From assembly GCA_017853885.1 (NCBI GenBank), contig JAFMIR010000014.1, positions 1-64,000 on the forward strand: a stretch of 64,000 bases of DNA, given 5' to 3'. Shown piece by piece: positions 34,259 to 42,378 of the stretch. The notes below the pieces were generated by a model. That model ran no database searches. It worked only from the letters and a program-made list of their open reading frames with translations, and had not been told where the DNA came from. The stretch comes from Prosthecobacter sp. GTDB lineage: Bacteria > Verrucomicrobiota > Verrucomicrobiia > Verrucomicrobiales > Verrucomicrobiaceae. The position numbers and the translations under genes are program-made. The stretch's first letter is position 1. Each line of letters starts with the position of its first letter.

Positions 34259-34296
34259 AGTTACTGCTAGAAAATTGCTTTTGAGGGGTGCGCGTC

Positions 34297-34347
34297 GAGT
34301 TGGCCCTAGACGTGGAGCGGGGACGGGGTGTGAGGGGGGCTGACTTC
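34297..34347. repeat. Structured direct repeat, copy B
   Basis: GTTGGCCC (34299-34306) can pair with GGGCTGAC (34337-34344) using two G-T wobbles. The segment CCTAGACG followed by GAGCGGGGACGGGGT is shared with copy A; about 30 of 36 bases of the left part agree. Pairing is kept although the arm sequences differ between copies. Confidence 0.55.
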
Positions 34348-34380
34348 GTTCGATGCTTGGTGTTCAACGCGCGAAAAGAA

Positions 34381-34893
34381 TCAAAGTTTGTCGGCCACTT
34401 GCTGGGCCACCAGTTGGCAAAGCTTCCTCAGCCTCCCGTCGGATGGAAAATTCCCGGTTAGAAGCGCCCCGGTCGCGTCCTTGTAGGAACCGCTTACCTG
34501 GCACTCAAGGGTCTTGATCGTTTTCGCACCCTCCTTGATCTGCACGGTTCCGCCAAGGATATCGTTGCCCGCCATCCAGCCTACCCAGAACTGAGTTGCG
34601 CCGGACCGGAGCCGGAAATCCTTCACGATGAATTCAAGGCGAGGCCCCTTTCCGAGAAGCTTCCCCTTGGCCCGAAGCGCCTTCTCCAATTCGGTTTGAA
34701 GGACATCGTTGGCCTTCTTCTCAGCATACCATATAACGTTGTCGTGCGGCCACTGGTCGGCCATCGGCGCAACGGACACCTGCGAAATTGCTGGGACGGA
34801 AACGCCGGCCCCCTGGGTCTGGAAGGTCTTGGCCGACATACAGCCCGTGAGACAACCTGCGACAATCAAGGCGAGGCAAACGCAAGCTTTCAT
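34381..34893 (-). CDS. Predicted lipoprotein, DUF4410-like
   Basis: From ATG 34893 the 170-residue product has the signal peptide MKACVCLALIVAGCLTGC with lipobox LTGC; an ATG six codons upstream would precede the positively charged start and is less likely. The mature domain (IWYAEKKANDVLQTELEKALRAKGKLL, LEFIVKDFRLRSG, DILGGTVQIKEGAKTIKTLECQVSG, RLRKLCQLVAQQVADKL) matches the DUF4410-type pattern of a short TolB-N/YajG-like fold. Function unknown. It is the second of four successive minus-strand lipoprotein genes. Confidence 0.65.
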   Translation of the reverse strand: MKACVCLALIVAGCLTGCMSAKTFQTQGAGVSVPAISQVSVAPMADQWPHDNVIWYAEKKANDVLQTELEKALRAKGKLLGKGPRLEFIVKDFRLRSGATQFWVGWMAGNDILGGTVQIKEGAKTIKTLECQVSGSYKDATGALLTGNFPSDGRLRKLCQLVAQQVADKL

Positions 34894-34996
34894 GGCGCGG
34901 GTATCCTGCAAGGACCGTCACCTTTTGTCAAGCTTGGCCCATTTGCTGTCCGTTCCCGCCGCGAATCTCCAGCATGAGGGCGAGTAGGGTATCGCC

Positions 34997-35110
34997 TTGG
35001 GCAGCGGTGCCCCCTGCGGGCGGGGCAAGACGAAGGCGGACTTCTTCAAGGCGGAGCAGGCGGCGTTGCTGCCGTTCCAGCCGGGGCTGTTTGATCATTT
35101 GATCGAGTAA
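34997..35110 (+). pseudogene. Short coding remnant of unknown origin
   Basis: A GC-rich plus-strand frame encodes GRGKTKADFFKAEQAALL then PFQPGLFDHLIE and a stop, about 37 codons. Base composition and codon periodicity differ from the AT-rich lipoprotein gene on its right. It looks like the C-terminal tail of a larger, mostly deleted gene; no family is assigned. Confidence 0.3.
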
Positions 35111-35122
35111 TGCTACGGAACA

Positions 35123-35722
35123 CTACTTGATCTTAGCTGCCAACTGGTCGTCGGAGAAAATTTTTGATAATGCATCGCCAATAACACCATTAATATTCTC
35201 CGTGTTCCATTGTTTAGACTTTCCTCCCAACGCATGAGCAGCCGCTGCCTCACGGGTTGCAGTATAGCGACGTTCATAAACAGTTGTCCCAGCGTGAACA
35301 AGGCGAACATTGATCGCAGTAGTTAGGGCTACGCCGCCATACATCAGGCCTCTATATCCTTCGTACTTGATTGATCGAATTGTAATGCTGATCAGATTTG
35401 AACCAGATTGTGAGCTCATTACTTTTGCTCCAGTTTGTTCGAGTGCTGTAGCCATGGCGTTTTCGACAGCTGTGGGAACATCATTAGCTGGGGCTATTTT
35501 CCCTCCTGTTCCGTAGTCCCCAATTTTGTTTCCAAATGTATTGGATTCACGATCATCTGCCACCTCGAATGCAATTCTCTTTCCAGCAAAGCTTCGTGAC
35601 ATCGTGTTAACGGTCGGCTTTATCGTTAATATGTCCTGTGTGTATGATCTGAGAGCGCAATTGCTGGAGAACATTGTGCATACCAAGATCAACACACTGC
35701 GATATATTATTTGTTTCTTCAT
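35123..35722 (-). CDS. Predicted envelope protein, YajG-like, AT-rich
   Basis: The 199-residue product begins with a signal peptide (MKKQIIYRSVLILVCTMFSSNC); the Cys could be lipidated, but Asn at -1 is atypical for a lipobox. The mature part (KRIAFEVADDRESNTFGNKIGDYG, TAVENAMATALEQTGAKV, LISITIRSIKYEGYRGLMYGGVALTTAINVRLV, ending in LSKIFSDDQLAAKI) has the YajG pattern of a variable strand-rich domain with a C-terminal helix. It is paired with the next gene upstream with two bases between, so they form an operon. Base composition is visibly lower in GC than the core genes, suggesting recent transfer. Confidence 0.6.
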   Translation of the reverse strand: MKKQIIYRSVLILVCTMFSSNCALRSYTQDILTIKPTVNTMSRSFAGKRIAFEVADDRESNTFGNKIGDYGTGGKIAPANDVPTAVENAMATALEQTGAKVMSSQSGSNLISITIRSIKYEGYRGLMYGGVALTTAINVRLVHAGTTVYERRYTATREAAAAHALGGKSKQWNTENINGVIGDALSKIFSDDQLAAKIK

Positions 35723-35724
35723 GA

Positions 35725-36141
35725 TTATTCTGCTTTGCGAAGATTTACATTAACGGTTTCTGGTAGGACAAAAGTGTTATTTGCTACTGGTTCAAATAAC
35801 AATCTGCTCAAAAGCGGCAGCACAGTGACACTGCTTACGATCCAAAGATCACCATCTTTCATATTAGAGCTAATCTGAATTTCTTTTGAATACCATCCTT
35901 TCAATGCGAAATTCGCGGTGTAAGTGGCAGGACTATAATTGCCCTTTTTGCGCTTAAGATTCGCAACGCAAGGCGTCGAGCCGGTAAAAACAATTGTTCC
36001 GCTGGAATCTGAAATAGTCACTTTTGCCCCTGTGGGTTTCGAAGCTAGTGATACAGGCATGGTCGACCTAATTGGATTGGTTCCGCACGAGCAGAGGGCA
36101 ATCGCAAAAACCAATTTGAAGAATAGGCTTTGGAATGACAT
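35725..36141 (-). CDS. Predicted PEGA-like lipoprotein, AT-rich
   Basis: The 138-residue product has a signal peptide MSFQSLFFKLVFAIALCSC with a lipobox-like LCSC. The mature domain starts VSLASKPTGAKVTISDSSGTIVFTGSTPCVANLKRK and continues TYTANFALKGWYSKEIQI, a PEGA-type beta layout (SxPxGAxVxxxG..GxTP). A hydrophobic stretch WIVSSVTVLPLLSRLLF follows. Substrate unknown. It is the first gene of a two-gene minus-strand unit, preceded by about 350 bases without a supported gene. Confidence 0.6.
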   Translation of the reverse strand: MSFQSLFFKLVFAIALCSCGTNPIRSTMPVSLASKPTGAKVTISDSSGTIVFTGSTPCVANLKRKKGNYSPATYTANFALKGWYSKEIQISSNMKDGDLWIVSSVTVLPLLSRLLFEPVANNTFVLPETVNVNLRKAE

Positions 36142-36490
36142 TTTTACGAATAAGCAACGGATACATTAGATGCAACTGCAAGAAAAAGGAGAGGGATCAC
36201 TGACTCACCACCCAAGCTCGAATTGGTAAGAAGTAGGGCCAGAACGCGTTCGATTCGCGCTAGCAGCGCAAATGGCATTGGAACAGCACCGAGCGTTTGC
36301 CAACTGCGATCTATAACCGACTTCAAGAACCTCGAAACATCCAGACGCACGTTGGCTCCTAATAGCTGAGTGCAAATTTTTTGATAGTGGGCACGATTTT
36401 GAGGGCTTGGTCTTGGAGGGGGTGTCGGTGTCCATGATGGGGTGAGTTTGGTTTGGTGTTTGAGACTGGGAATGAGGGATGAAGGGATGC
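36142..36490. other. Intergenic region at the right part of the island, no supported gene
   Basis: About 350 bases. Minus-strand open frames cross it, one with an ATG at 36435 (MDTDTPSKTKPSKSC) and one that ends in a hydrophobic stretch (LLARIERVLALLL, then IPLLFLAVASN). Neither has family features, and the second begins as a shadow of the neighbouring gene. They may be halves of a broken gene. Confidence 0.35.
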
Positions 36491-36811
36491 TCAGGCTTGC
36501 AGTTCCTTGATGATGCGGGTGACCAGGTTGAGGTCGCGCACGAGGATTTCCTTCTGCTCGCGGGTGGCGCGTTTGAGCCAGCCGTCCTCCTTCATCTGCC
36601 ACCACCACGCGTTGAGGCGGTTGAGGAAGGGGATGTGGTTGAGGCGGCCACGGTCGGCCGGGTCGATCATCATTTCCTTGGGAGTAAGAAGGCGTCCGAC
36701 GATGATGCTCTTGCGCAGGCAGCGGGTGGGCACGGGACCGATCACGGGGTCGGCATGATCCATCGCGATTTGCAGCCAGCGCTGCTGGCCGGTCTCATCC
36801 AGCTTGGCCAC
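36491..36811 (-). CDS. Hypothetical protein, probably 5'-truncated
   Basis: From a GTG at 36811 the frame gives 106 residues (VAKLDETGQQRWLQIAMDH, then RCLRKSIIVGRLLTPKEMM, ending NLVTRIIKELQA). The same frame is open for about 12 more codons upstream and still looks coding (SGGQIWEHHKA), but has no start before the next gene's end, which suggests that the 5' part was lost. Trp-rich helices (NAWWWQMKEDGWLKRATREQKEILV) are the only notable feature. No family is recognised. It marks the right edge of the accessory region. Confidence 0.45.
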   Translation of the reverse strand: MAKLDETGQQRWLQIAMDHADPVIGPVPTRCLRKSIIVGRLLTPKEMMIDPADRGRLNHIPFLNRLNAWWWQMKEDGWLKRATREQKEILVRDLNLVTRIIKELQA

Positions 36812-36868
36812 CGCCTTGTGGTGCTCCCAGATTTGTCCACCGGACGAGAGACATAACTTGGGCCTAGA

Positions 36869-37807
36869 TCAATACCCGCGTGCAAACTGGATGTCGAGCG
36901 TCTGCAGGTAGGTATGTAGCCCAGCATCTTGCACAGGTAGCACGATGGCATCCTCGTCGCTCTCGTTGTGATGGGAATGCCACCAGCCGGGAGGGGTCAC
37001 AAAAGCTCCGCCTGCCACCCAGTTGGCGCGGACGGGGTTGATGATGTTGCCATCGCCATCAAGATCGCGGCCGATCATGGTGTAAACGCCATCCGTGGCC
37101 TTCACAGCGAAATCGAGAGCGATGGAGTTGTGTCGGTGCGCTTTCTGTTTGCTCTTCGCAGGCAACAGATTGTAGAGCGACCACATGGAGTGTGTGAGCG
37201 TCTTCGTCTGCGGGCAGTCGGGATTTGCGAGCAGGATGCCGTTGCGATTCTTGTCCTTACCTTCGTTTTCTTTGCGCACCTTCTCGAGTTCGCTCCTGAG
37301 CAGTTCATGTGAGAAATAAAGCGGGCGAAATCTCGGGCTGGCGGGCTTGGCACCGAGGAAATCCATCAGCGGCTGGTCATTCACCCAATAGAAGGCGCTG
37401 TCCTCGCTCGCCTGATGCCGAATCTCACCAGTGACAGGCAACGCAAAGAGATCCCCCATCTTCCAGCTTAGCGTCTTGCCGTCGATCACACTGAAACCTG
37501 CGCCACGGATGGCATAAAAGACTTGGCTGCTGGCATGGCAACTGGTGCACAACTCATCACCTGCGGCGATGTGGATGAAATTCGCCAACAAGCTCGGACC
37601 GGTGACCGGATAGCTCGTTTCGAGCTGCTTCGACAGCTCCAGCGGAATGATCCGCGTCTCAGCGACATGATGCAGCATCGGAGGAAACAGATCAATCGCG
37701 ATTCTGGGCATGCGCGGATTCGCGGCGCTGCCATACTCAAAGAACAAGCCGTGCTTTTCCCATTCCTCGTTGCAGGTTCGGGCAGTGTCTGGTGGTTGTT
37801 GATTCAT
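36869..37807 (-). CDS. Bicupin protein, gentisate 1,2-dioxygenase-like
   Basis: From ATG 37807 (MNQQPPDTARTCNEEW) the product has 312 residues and two cupin barrels. The first has ELCTSCHASSQVFYAIRGAGFSVIDG and MGDLFALPV. The second has KAHRHNSIALDFAVKATDGVYTMIG and PPGWWHSHHNESDEDAIVLPVQD. The second barrel keeps the HxH...H pattern for a metal; in the first the equivalent His positions are partly replaced (SCHASS). The layout resembles gentisate dioxygenase and related bicupins, but with no aromatic pathway genes nearby the substrate is open. It is the first core-like gene after the island. Confidence 0.7.
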   Translation of the reverse strand: MNQQPPDTARTCNEEWEKHGLFFEYGSAANPRMPRIAIDLFPPMLHHVAETRIIPLELSKQLETSYPVTGPSLLANFIHIAAGDELCTSCHASSQVFYAIRGAGFSVIDGKTLSWKMGDLFALPVTGEIRHQASEDSAFYWVNDQPLMDFLGAKPASPRFRPLYFSHELLRSELEKVRKENEGKDKNRNGILLANPDCPQTKTLTHSMWSLYNLLPAKSKQKAHRHNSIALDFAVKATDGVYTMIGRDLDGDGNIINPVRANWVAGGAFVTPPGWWHSHHNESDEDAIVLPVQDAGLHTYLQTLDIQFARGY

Positions 37808-38053
37808 GGGACTGTAGAAGTGTCTATGAAGAATAGGCATCGTTCAGACGACAAGGGAAGTTCTTTTGTGGCGAACGCTTTGACTGTTCGTATCTGCTTG
37901 AAGCGAATCTTAGGTTTCCCAGCGCGAGATGATGCAGCTTGGGGTATTACATCAAAGGGTTAGTTGACCGTTTGAATGCCAAAGGTGACGCATGACATTT
38001 GGGTCCAGCAAGCAGGTGAGCATGGCCATAATTGCGTTGCGACACGGAGCCTT

Positions 38054-39409
38054 TTAATTCTTCTTCTCGCGGATAAAAGCCTTCACAGCCTCGGTCGTCA
38101 CATCCATCGGCCAGCGTTGCATCGCATGGTTCTTGAGAGCTTCGAGGGAGGGGTGGATTGGCTCGCTACCCGTGGCTTGCTTAACAATGTCGGGGAACTT
38201 GGCAGGGCTGGCGGTGCTGAGCACTACGCTGACGCAATCCTCGGCCATGTCGATGAAAGCGCAGGCCGTGTGGGGGTCGAGAACGTAGTGGCTGTCCTTC
38301 CACATCTGCGCTGTGGTCTTGACGATAGTCTTATCGTCCATGCGGGAGGCGCGGAAGGTGGTGGCTGGCAGGTCGATCTTCACGGGACTGCCAGATTTGA
38401 TCTGTGCCATGACCTCGCGGATGCGCGCGGAGTCTTCACCGAGGACGAAGTAGAGGAAGCGTTCGAAGTTCGACGCGGCCTGGATGTCCATGCTGGGGGC
38501 ATGGCTGGGATGCACATCGCCCTGACGGTATTCACCGGTGGTGAAGAAGCGATGCAGGATATCGTTCTGATTTGTGGCGACGCGGAAGGTGCCGCATGGC
38601 AGTCCCATGCGTTGCGCGAGCCAGCCTGCGAGAACGTTACCGAAATTACCGGTGGGCACGACAAACTCGCATGTCACACGATCCTTCTGCGGCAGGCGCA
38701 GCACGGCCCAGATGTAATAAACGCACTGGGCTAGAATGCGGGCAATGTTGATGGAGTTCACTGCGGAGAGATTCACCTCGTTGGCGAAGGTGGTGTCACC
38801 AAAGCAGTCTTTCACAATGCGTTGTGCATCGTCAAAGGTGCCGGGCACGGGGATGGCGAAGACATTGTCCGCGCCAGTGCAGGCCATCTGGCGCTCTTGC
38901 AGCGGCGACACGCGCCCATTGGGATAGAGAATGAAGATCTGGATGCCGTCCTGGCCCATGCAGCCGTGGATGGCAGCGCTGCCAGTATCGCCTGAAGTGG
39001 CACCAAACACGCAGAGCTTTTTGCCGCTGCGCTTCACTTGGCGTTTGTAAAGCAACCCAAGCAGTTGCAACGCGAAGTCTTTGAAGGCGAGCGTAGGGCC
39101 GTGGAAGAGCTCAAGAATGTAGGTCTTGTCGGAGATCTTTTTCAGCGGCGCCACATCGGGTGATTCAAAACGGCGATAGGCCTCAGCGGTGAGTTGGTGC
39201 CATTCGACCTTCGGGATTTCGGGGGCAAAAAGCGTGAAGAATTCTGCCGCGAGCTCGGGGTAGCTGAGCGTGGACCACTCCGTAAGTTTGCCTGTGATGC
39301 TGGGCAAGCTTTCCGGCAAAAACAGGCCACCATCCGGCGCGAGACCGGCTTCGACGGCTTCGGAGAAGGTGTGCAGCGGCGTCTGGCCGCGGGTAGAGAA
39401 GTAACGCAT
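38054..39409 (-). CDS. thrC: Threonine synthase
   Basis: ThrC converts O-phosphohomoserine to threonine using PLP. From ATG 39409 (MRYFSTRGQTPLHTFSEAVEAGLAPDGGLF) the protein has 451 residues. An upstream frame extension adds 18 residues without homology. The PLP lysine is in FHGPTLAFKDFALQLLG, the phosphate loop in GATSGDTGSAAIHG, and VPTGNFGNVLAGWLAQRMGLPCG is the further family segment. The MRYxSTRG start and length match the long (E. coli/yeast-type) class. The threonine-degrading tdh/kbl genes lie about 14 kb away on the other strand. Confidence 0.95.
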   Translation of the reverse strand: MRYFSTRGQTPLHTFSEAVEAGLAPDGGLFLPESLPSITGKLTEWSTLSYPELAAEFFTLFAPEIPKVEWHQLTAEAYRRFESPDVAPLKKISDKTYILELFHGPTLAFKDFALQLLGLLYKRQVKRSGKKLCVFGATSGDTGSAAIHGCMGQDGIQIFILYPNGRVSPLQERQMACTGADNVFAIPVPGTFDDAQRIVKDCFGDTTFANEVNLSAVNSINIARILAQCVYYIWAVLRLPQKDRVTCEFVVPTGNFGNVLAGWLAQRMGLPCGTFRVATNQNDILHRFFTTGEYRQGDVHPSHAPSMDIQAASNFERFLYFVLGEDSARIREVMAQIKSGSPVKIDLPATTFRASRMDDKTIVKTTAQMWKDSHYVLDPHTACAFIDMAEDCVSVVLSTASPAKFPDIVKQATGSEPIHPSLEALKNHAMQRWPMDVTTEAVKAFIREKKN

Positions 39410-39476
39410 GGGCTGGGCTTGTAGAGAAAGCCGCGACCATGCGTGGAAATGAAGCGGGCTCAAGTGATCGCAGGAC

Positions 39477-40187
39477 TCACTTCGACGGCAACACCGGGGC
39501 GTTCTGCTCTGGGGTGATACGGCCGGGGGGCAGCTCCAGCAGGCGAATGTTGCGGAAGTGGATCTCGCTACCCTCGGATTCGAGGCAGAGGTAGCCTTTG
39601 CGGACGCTGGACTGGCTCACGCCGTTCACAAACTTGCCATTGATGCTGAGTTTCACCACACCATCCACGGCTACCACGTCATAGGTATTCCACTCGCCCA
39701 CACCTTTGCAGCGGAATTCGAAGGCCATGCTGCGCTTGCCACGCGGATTCTCGGGGATGATCTCCAGTCCGTTCGCACCAAAGAGCTCACCGCTGACATA
39801 GCCTGGATGGTTCGGCTGGCCATCCTTTGTGGGATGCAGCGCCGGCCATTGCAGCTCCAGCATCTGCACCTCGAGCCCTTTCGGCAGATCCTTCCCAGGC
39901 GCAGGCGTCGCATCGCTCCACAAAAACACGCCGCTATTGCCACCGGGCTTCATGTGCCGCCATTCAATGTGTAGAATGAAGTTCTCATACTGCTTTTCGC
40001 TGCGCATCACGCCGATCGGCAGCCCACTGCATACCAAAAGGCCATCCTGCACTTTCCAAGTGTCTTTGGACGTATTCACATCGACCCAGCCGGCTAGGTC
40101 TTTGCCGTTAAACAGCTCTTGGGGAGCCCAATCATTGCCCGCAAGAATGGTGGAGGCAAAGAACAAGCAGATCAGCGTAAGTTTCAT
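39477..40187 (-). CDS. Secreted DUF1080 (3-keto-disaccharide hydrolase-like) protein
   Basis: From ATG 40187 the 236-residue protein has a signal peptide ([17 protein letters not shown]) and one concanavalin-like DUF1080 domain: [84 protein letters not shown] and ending [14 protein letters not shown]. Members occur in large numbers in Planctomycetota and Verrucomicrobiota, and some hydrolyse 3-keto-glycosides. Together with the Gfo/Idh/MocA enzymes of the window this suggests oxidative sugar metabolism, though not in one operon. It lies directly upstream of thrC, with 67 bases between. Confidence 0.88.
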   Translation of the reverse strand: MKLTLICLFFASTILAGNDWAPQELFNGKDLAGWVDVNTSKDTWKVQDGLLVCSGLPIGVMRSEKQYENFILHIEWRHMKPGGNSGVFLWSDATPAPGKDLPKGLEVQMLELQWPALHPTKDGQPNHPGYVSGELFGANGLEIIPENPRGKRSMAFEFRCKGVGEWNTYDVVAVDGVVKLSINGKFVNGVSQSSVRKGYLCLESEGSEIHFRNIRLLELPPGRITPEQNAPVLPSK

Positions 40188-40342
40188 GAAAAAAATCAAA
40201 CGGCGAAACAAACTGACTTTTGTCACTCCTCGATGCATCCGTGCACACCAGCCAAGGCACTCAAAGAATCAACCATACATGTGCAATCAGAGAAGTAATG
40301 CCGTGAGGAGTGGCATGAGCCTGTCTGGGCTGCGCAAAGCAG

Positions 40343-42136
40343 CTAAACTGCCCATGCAGGCTTTGCAGCCTCAAATGTCATCATCTGGCCATCAAGAGGG
40401 TGCTTGAGCTTGAGCCTCCAAGCGTGCAGGCAAAGCGGCGATGCACCGACGGGCAAGGTCTGAACCTCTCCTGTGCCGCCTTCTGCAGGATAAGCCGCAT
40501 CTCCAATGATCGGATACCCAAGGTGCCTGAGGTGCAGACGAATTTGATTCGTGCGGCCTGTAAGTGGCCACGCTTCAACCAACGACGTGCCATCCGCCTC
40601 ACGGCGGAGCACTCGAAACTGCGTAACTGCCATTTGACCATCTTCCGTGATCTCACGCCCTCCCAACTTGCCGGCTTCAGCACTCACAGGCGCATCGCAG
40701 GCCAGAGCATCGAGATGAGGATGTCCACGCACCCGGGCGAGATACACTTTTTCGATCTCACCACGCTCAAACTGCGGCTGCACCAGACGCGCGAAGTGCC
40801 GCGTCTTGGCAAACACAACTACACCCGTTGTGTTCGCATCCAAGCGGTGGATGGAGCGAGGCATCCGTGGATGCAGGGCTGTATTCAGAATGTATTGCAG
40901 GCTGTTTCGACAAAAGCGTCCTCCTTCATGCATGGGCAACGGCGCAGGCTTATGCAAAACCAGCAGCACCTCGTCTTCAAACAACACCTTCACATCCGGG
41001 TTCACAGCAGGCTCCAGCTGTGCAGGCTTGAGATGCCGGAAATGCTCCCCTGCTCTGACGAGCTGAGTCGTGCCAATAGGCGTCCCGTCTTTGTTGGTGA
41101 TGCGCCCTTCCTCAAAGGCCCTCTGCCATTCCGTACGGTCGGTGTGCGGCAAGATATGGCAGATGGCATCCAAGACCGTCATGCGGTCACAGGCTGCAGG
41201 AATATGAAACGGCCGCACATGATCATAAGGCACACAGCCTGGCTGAGAATCCGCCATGCGTCGAATGGCTGCTTCAGTTGTCGCACGACGTGTTTCATGC
41301 TGCTGCTCATTCGTTTGAAAACAGTAGGGGCAGGATACATGCGGAACATACCGAGCATCTGACTGCTCATCAGCAGTGAGGGGTGTCTGGCACACAAAGC
41401 ATTGCGCGGAAGGCGTCTCCTCCAGCGCGGGATCCACGCCCACCCGCTGGTCAAACACAAAACACTCTCCTTCGTAATGGGCTGATCCGCATTCCTCAAA
41501 ATACTTCAGGATGCCGCCATCGAGTTGCCAGACCTGCTCAAAGCCCTGCTGCTCCATGAATGGCGCCGCTTTCTCACAGCGGATGCCGCCAGTGCAAAAA
41601 GTCACGATGGGCTTTTTCTTCCATTCCTCAGGCAATTTCGCCACCGCATTTGGAAACTCGCGAAAGTGATCTACTTGGGCCGGCACCGCACCTTTGAAGG
41701 TGCCCATCTTCACCTCGTAATCATTGCGCGTGTCATAGAGCAGCACTTCTCGACCCTCATCGAGCCACCTCTTGAGCTCCTGAGGTGAAAGACGCGGAGA
41801 GGTGTATCTCGCTGGGTCGATCCCATCCACGCCAAAAGCAATGATCTCTTTTTTGATGCGCACCAGCATTCGACGGAAAGGCTGCTGCTCGCTCAGGCTC
41901 ACCTTGGGCTTTAAGTCGGCCAAGCCCGGTATTGAACGCAGCTCCGTAACCAGCGTTTCTACAGCTTCACCTGACCCTGAAATGAATAGATTAACACCCT
42001 CTGAGCTTAGCAGAATCGTTCCTTTCAATCCCTGCTCTTTGCACAGTCTCAACAAGCGAATGCGCAGTTCCTTCAGCCCCGTCATCGGCGCAAATTGATA
42101 GGTCGAAATGTTCGTGATGGGCTTGGATGGCGTCAC
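40343..42136 (-). CDS. TrhO (rhodanese-type tRNA U34 hydroxylase) - RluA pseudouridine synthase fusion
   Basis: The 597-residue protein (GTG start) fuses two RNA-modifying enzymes. Residues 1 to about 235 match TrhO/YceA, which makes 5-hydroxyuridine at tRNA position 34: an acylphosphatase-like N-terminal domain (LKGTILLSSEGVNLFISG) and a rhodanese domain with Cys181 and Cys187 in FCTGGIRCEKA. A zinc-ribbon linker follows (Cys246, Cys249, Cys269, Cys272). Residues about 300 to 597 are an RluA-type synthase with an S4-like stretch (VLDAICHILPHTDRTEWQRAFEEGRITNKDG) and the catalytic Asp433 in IHRLDANTTGVVVF, then LTGRTNQIRLHL. Both active sites look intact. The target of the RluA half is unknown. 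Confidence 0.88.
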   Translation of the reverse strand: MTPSKPITNISTYQFAPMTGLKELRIRLLRLCKEQGLKGTILLSSEGVNLFISGSGEAVETLVTELRSIPGLADLKPKVSLSEQQPFRRMLVRIKKEIIAFGVDGIDPARYTSPRLSPQELKRWLDEGREVLLYDTRNDYEVKMGTFKGAVPAQVDHFREFPNAVAKLPEEWKKKPIVTFCTGGIRCEKAAPFMEQQGFEQVWQLDGGILKYFEECGSAHYEGECFVFDQRVGVDPALEETPSAQCFVCQTPLTADEQSDARYVPHVSCPYCFQTNEQQHETRRATTEAAIRRMADSQPGCVPYDHVRPFHIPAACDRMTVLDAICHILPHTDRTEWQRAFEEGRITNKDGTPIGTTQLVRAGEHFRHLKPAQLEPAVNPDVKVLFEDEVLLVLHKPAPLPMHEGGRFCRNSLQYILNTALHPRMPRSIHRLDANTTGVVVFAKTRHFARLVQPQFERGEIEKVYLARVRGHPHLDALACDAPVSAEAGKLGGREITEDGQMAVTQFRVLRREADGTSLVEAWPLTGRTNQIRLHLRHLGYPIIGDAAYPAEGGTGEVQTLPVGASPLCLHAWRLKLKHPLDGQMMTFEAAKPAWAV

Positions 42137-42322
42137 CGCCGCTCAAAAACACACCTTTTTCAATCATGCGAGTAAAAATCCGACGCCATCTTGGCGAAAC
42201 TTGTCTCAGCCCAATTCCTTACACTGCTCAGCGCCTGTGCTTGAACTTGCTGTGCCATGCATCGGCCGAATGATCGCTGCCAGAAAAGTGTCTCGACTTG
42301 CGCATGGATAATCTAGGACTGC

Positions 42323-42341
42323 CAAGCATTTAGAATGCTTG
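42323..42341 (-). terminator. Hairpin downstream of pyrD
   Basis: CAAGCATT and AATGCTTG form a perfect 8-bp stem with a 3-base loop, about 40 bases beyond the pyrD stop on the minus strand. It lacks a T-run, so it may stabilise the transcript end or act with Rho. Confidence 0.4.
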
Positions 42342-42378
42342 CACCAGCGTCAATGGCCGGTGGCTTTGCCTCCCAAGG

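Noticed and set aside
33533..34347. Structured repeats as integron attC sites
   Set aside because: attC sites read RYYYAAC first and GTTRRRY last; here the GTT-like arm comes first, the boxes have mismatches, and no integrase was seen.
36144..36608. 154-codon minus-strand frame
   Set aside because: Its first third is an out-of-frame reading of the hypothetical gene ending at 36491; only the hydrophobic tail is of mild interest and lacks a start of its own.
27060..36860. Direct repeat of the tRNA-Leu 3' end as a right attachment site
   Set aside because: Scanning by eye found no second copy of the T-arm/acceptor sequence in the island or at its right edge; a degenerate copy cannot be excluded.
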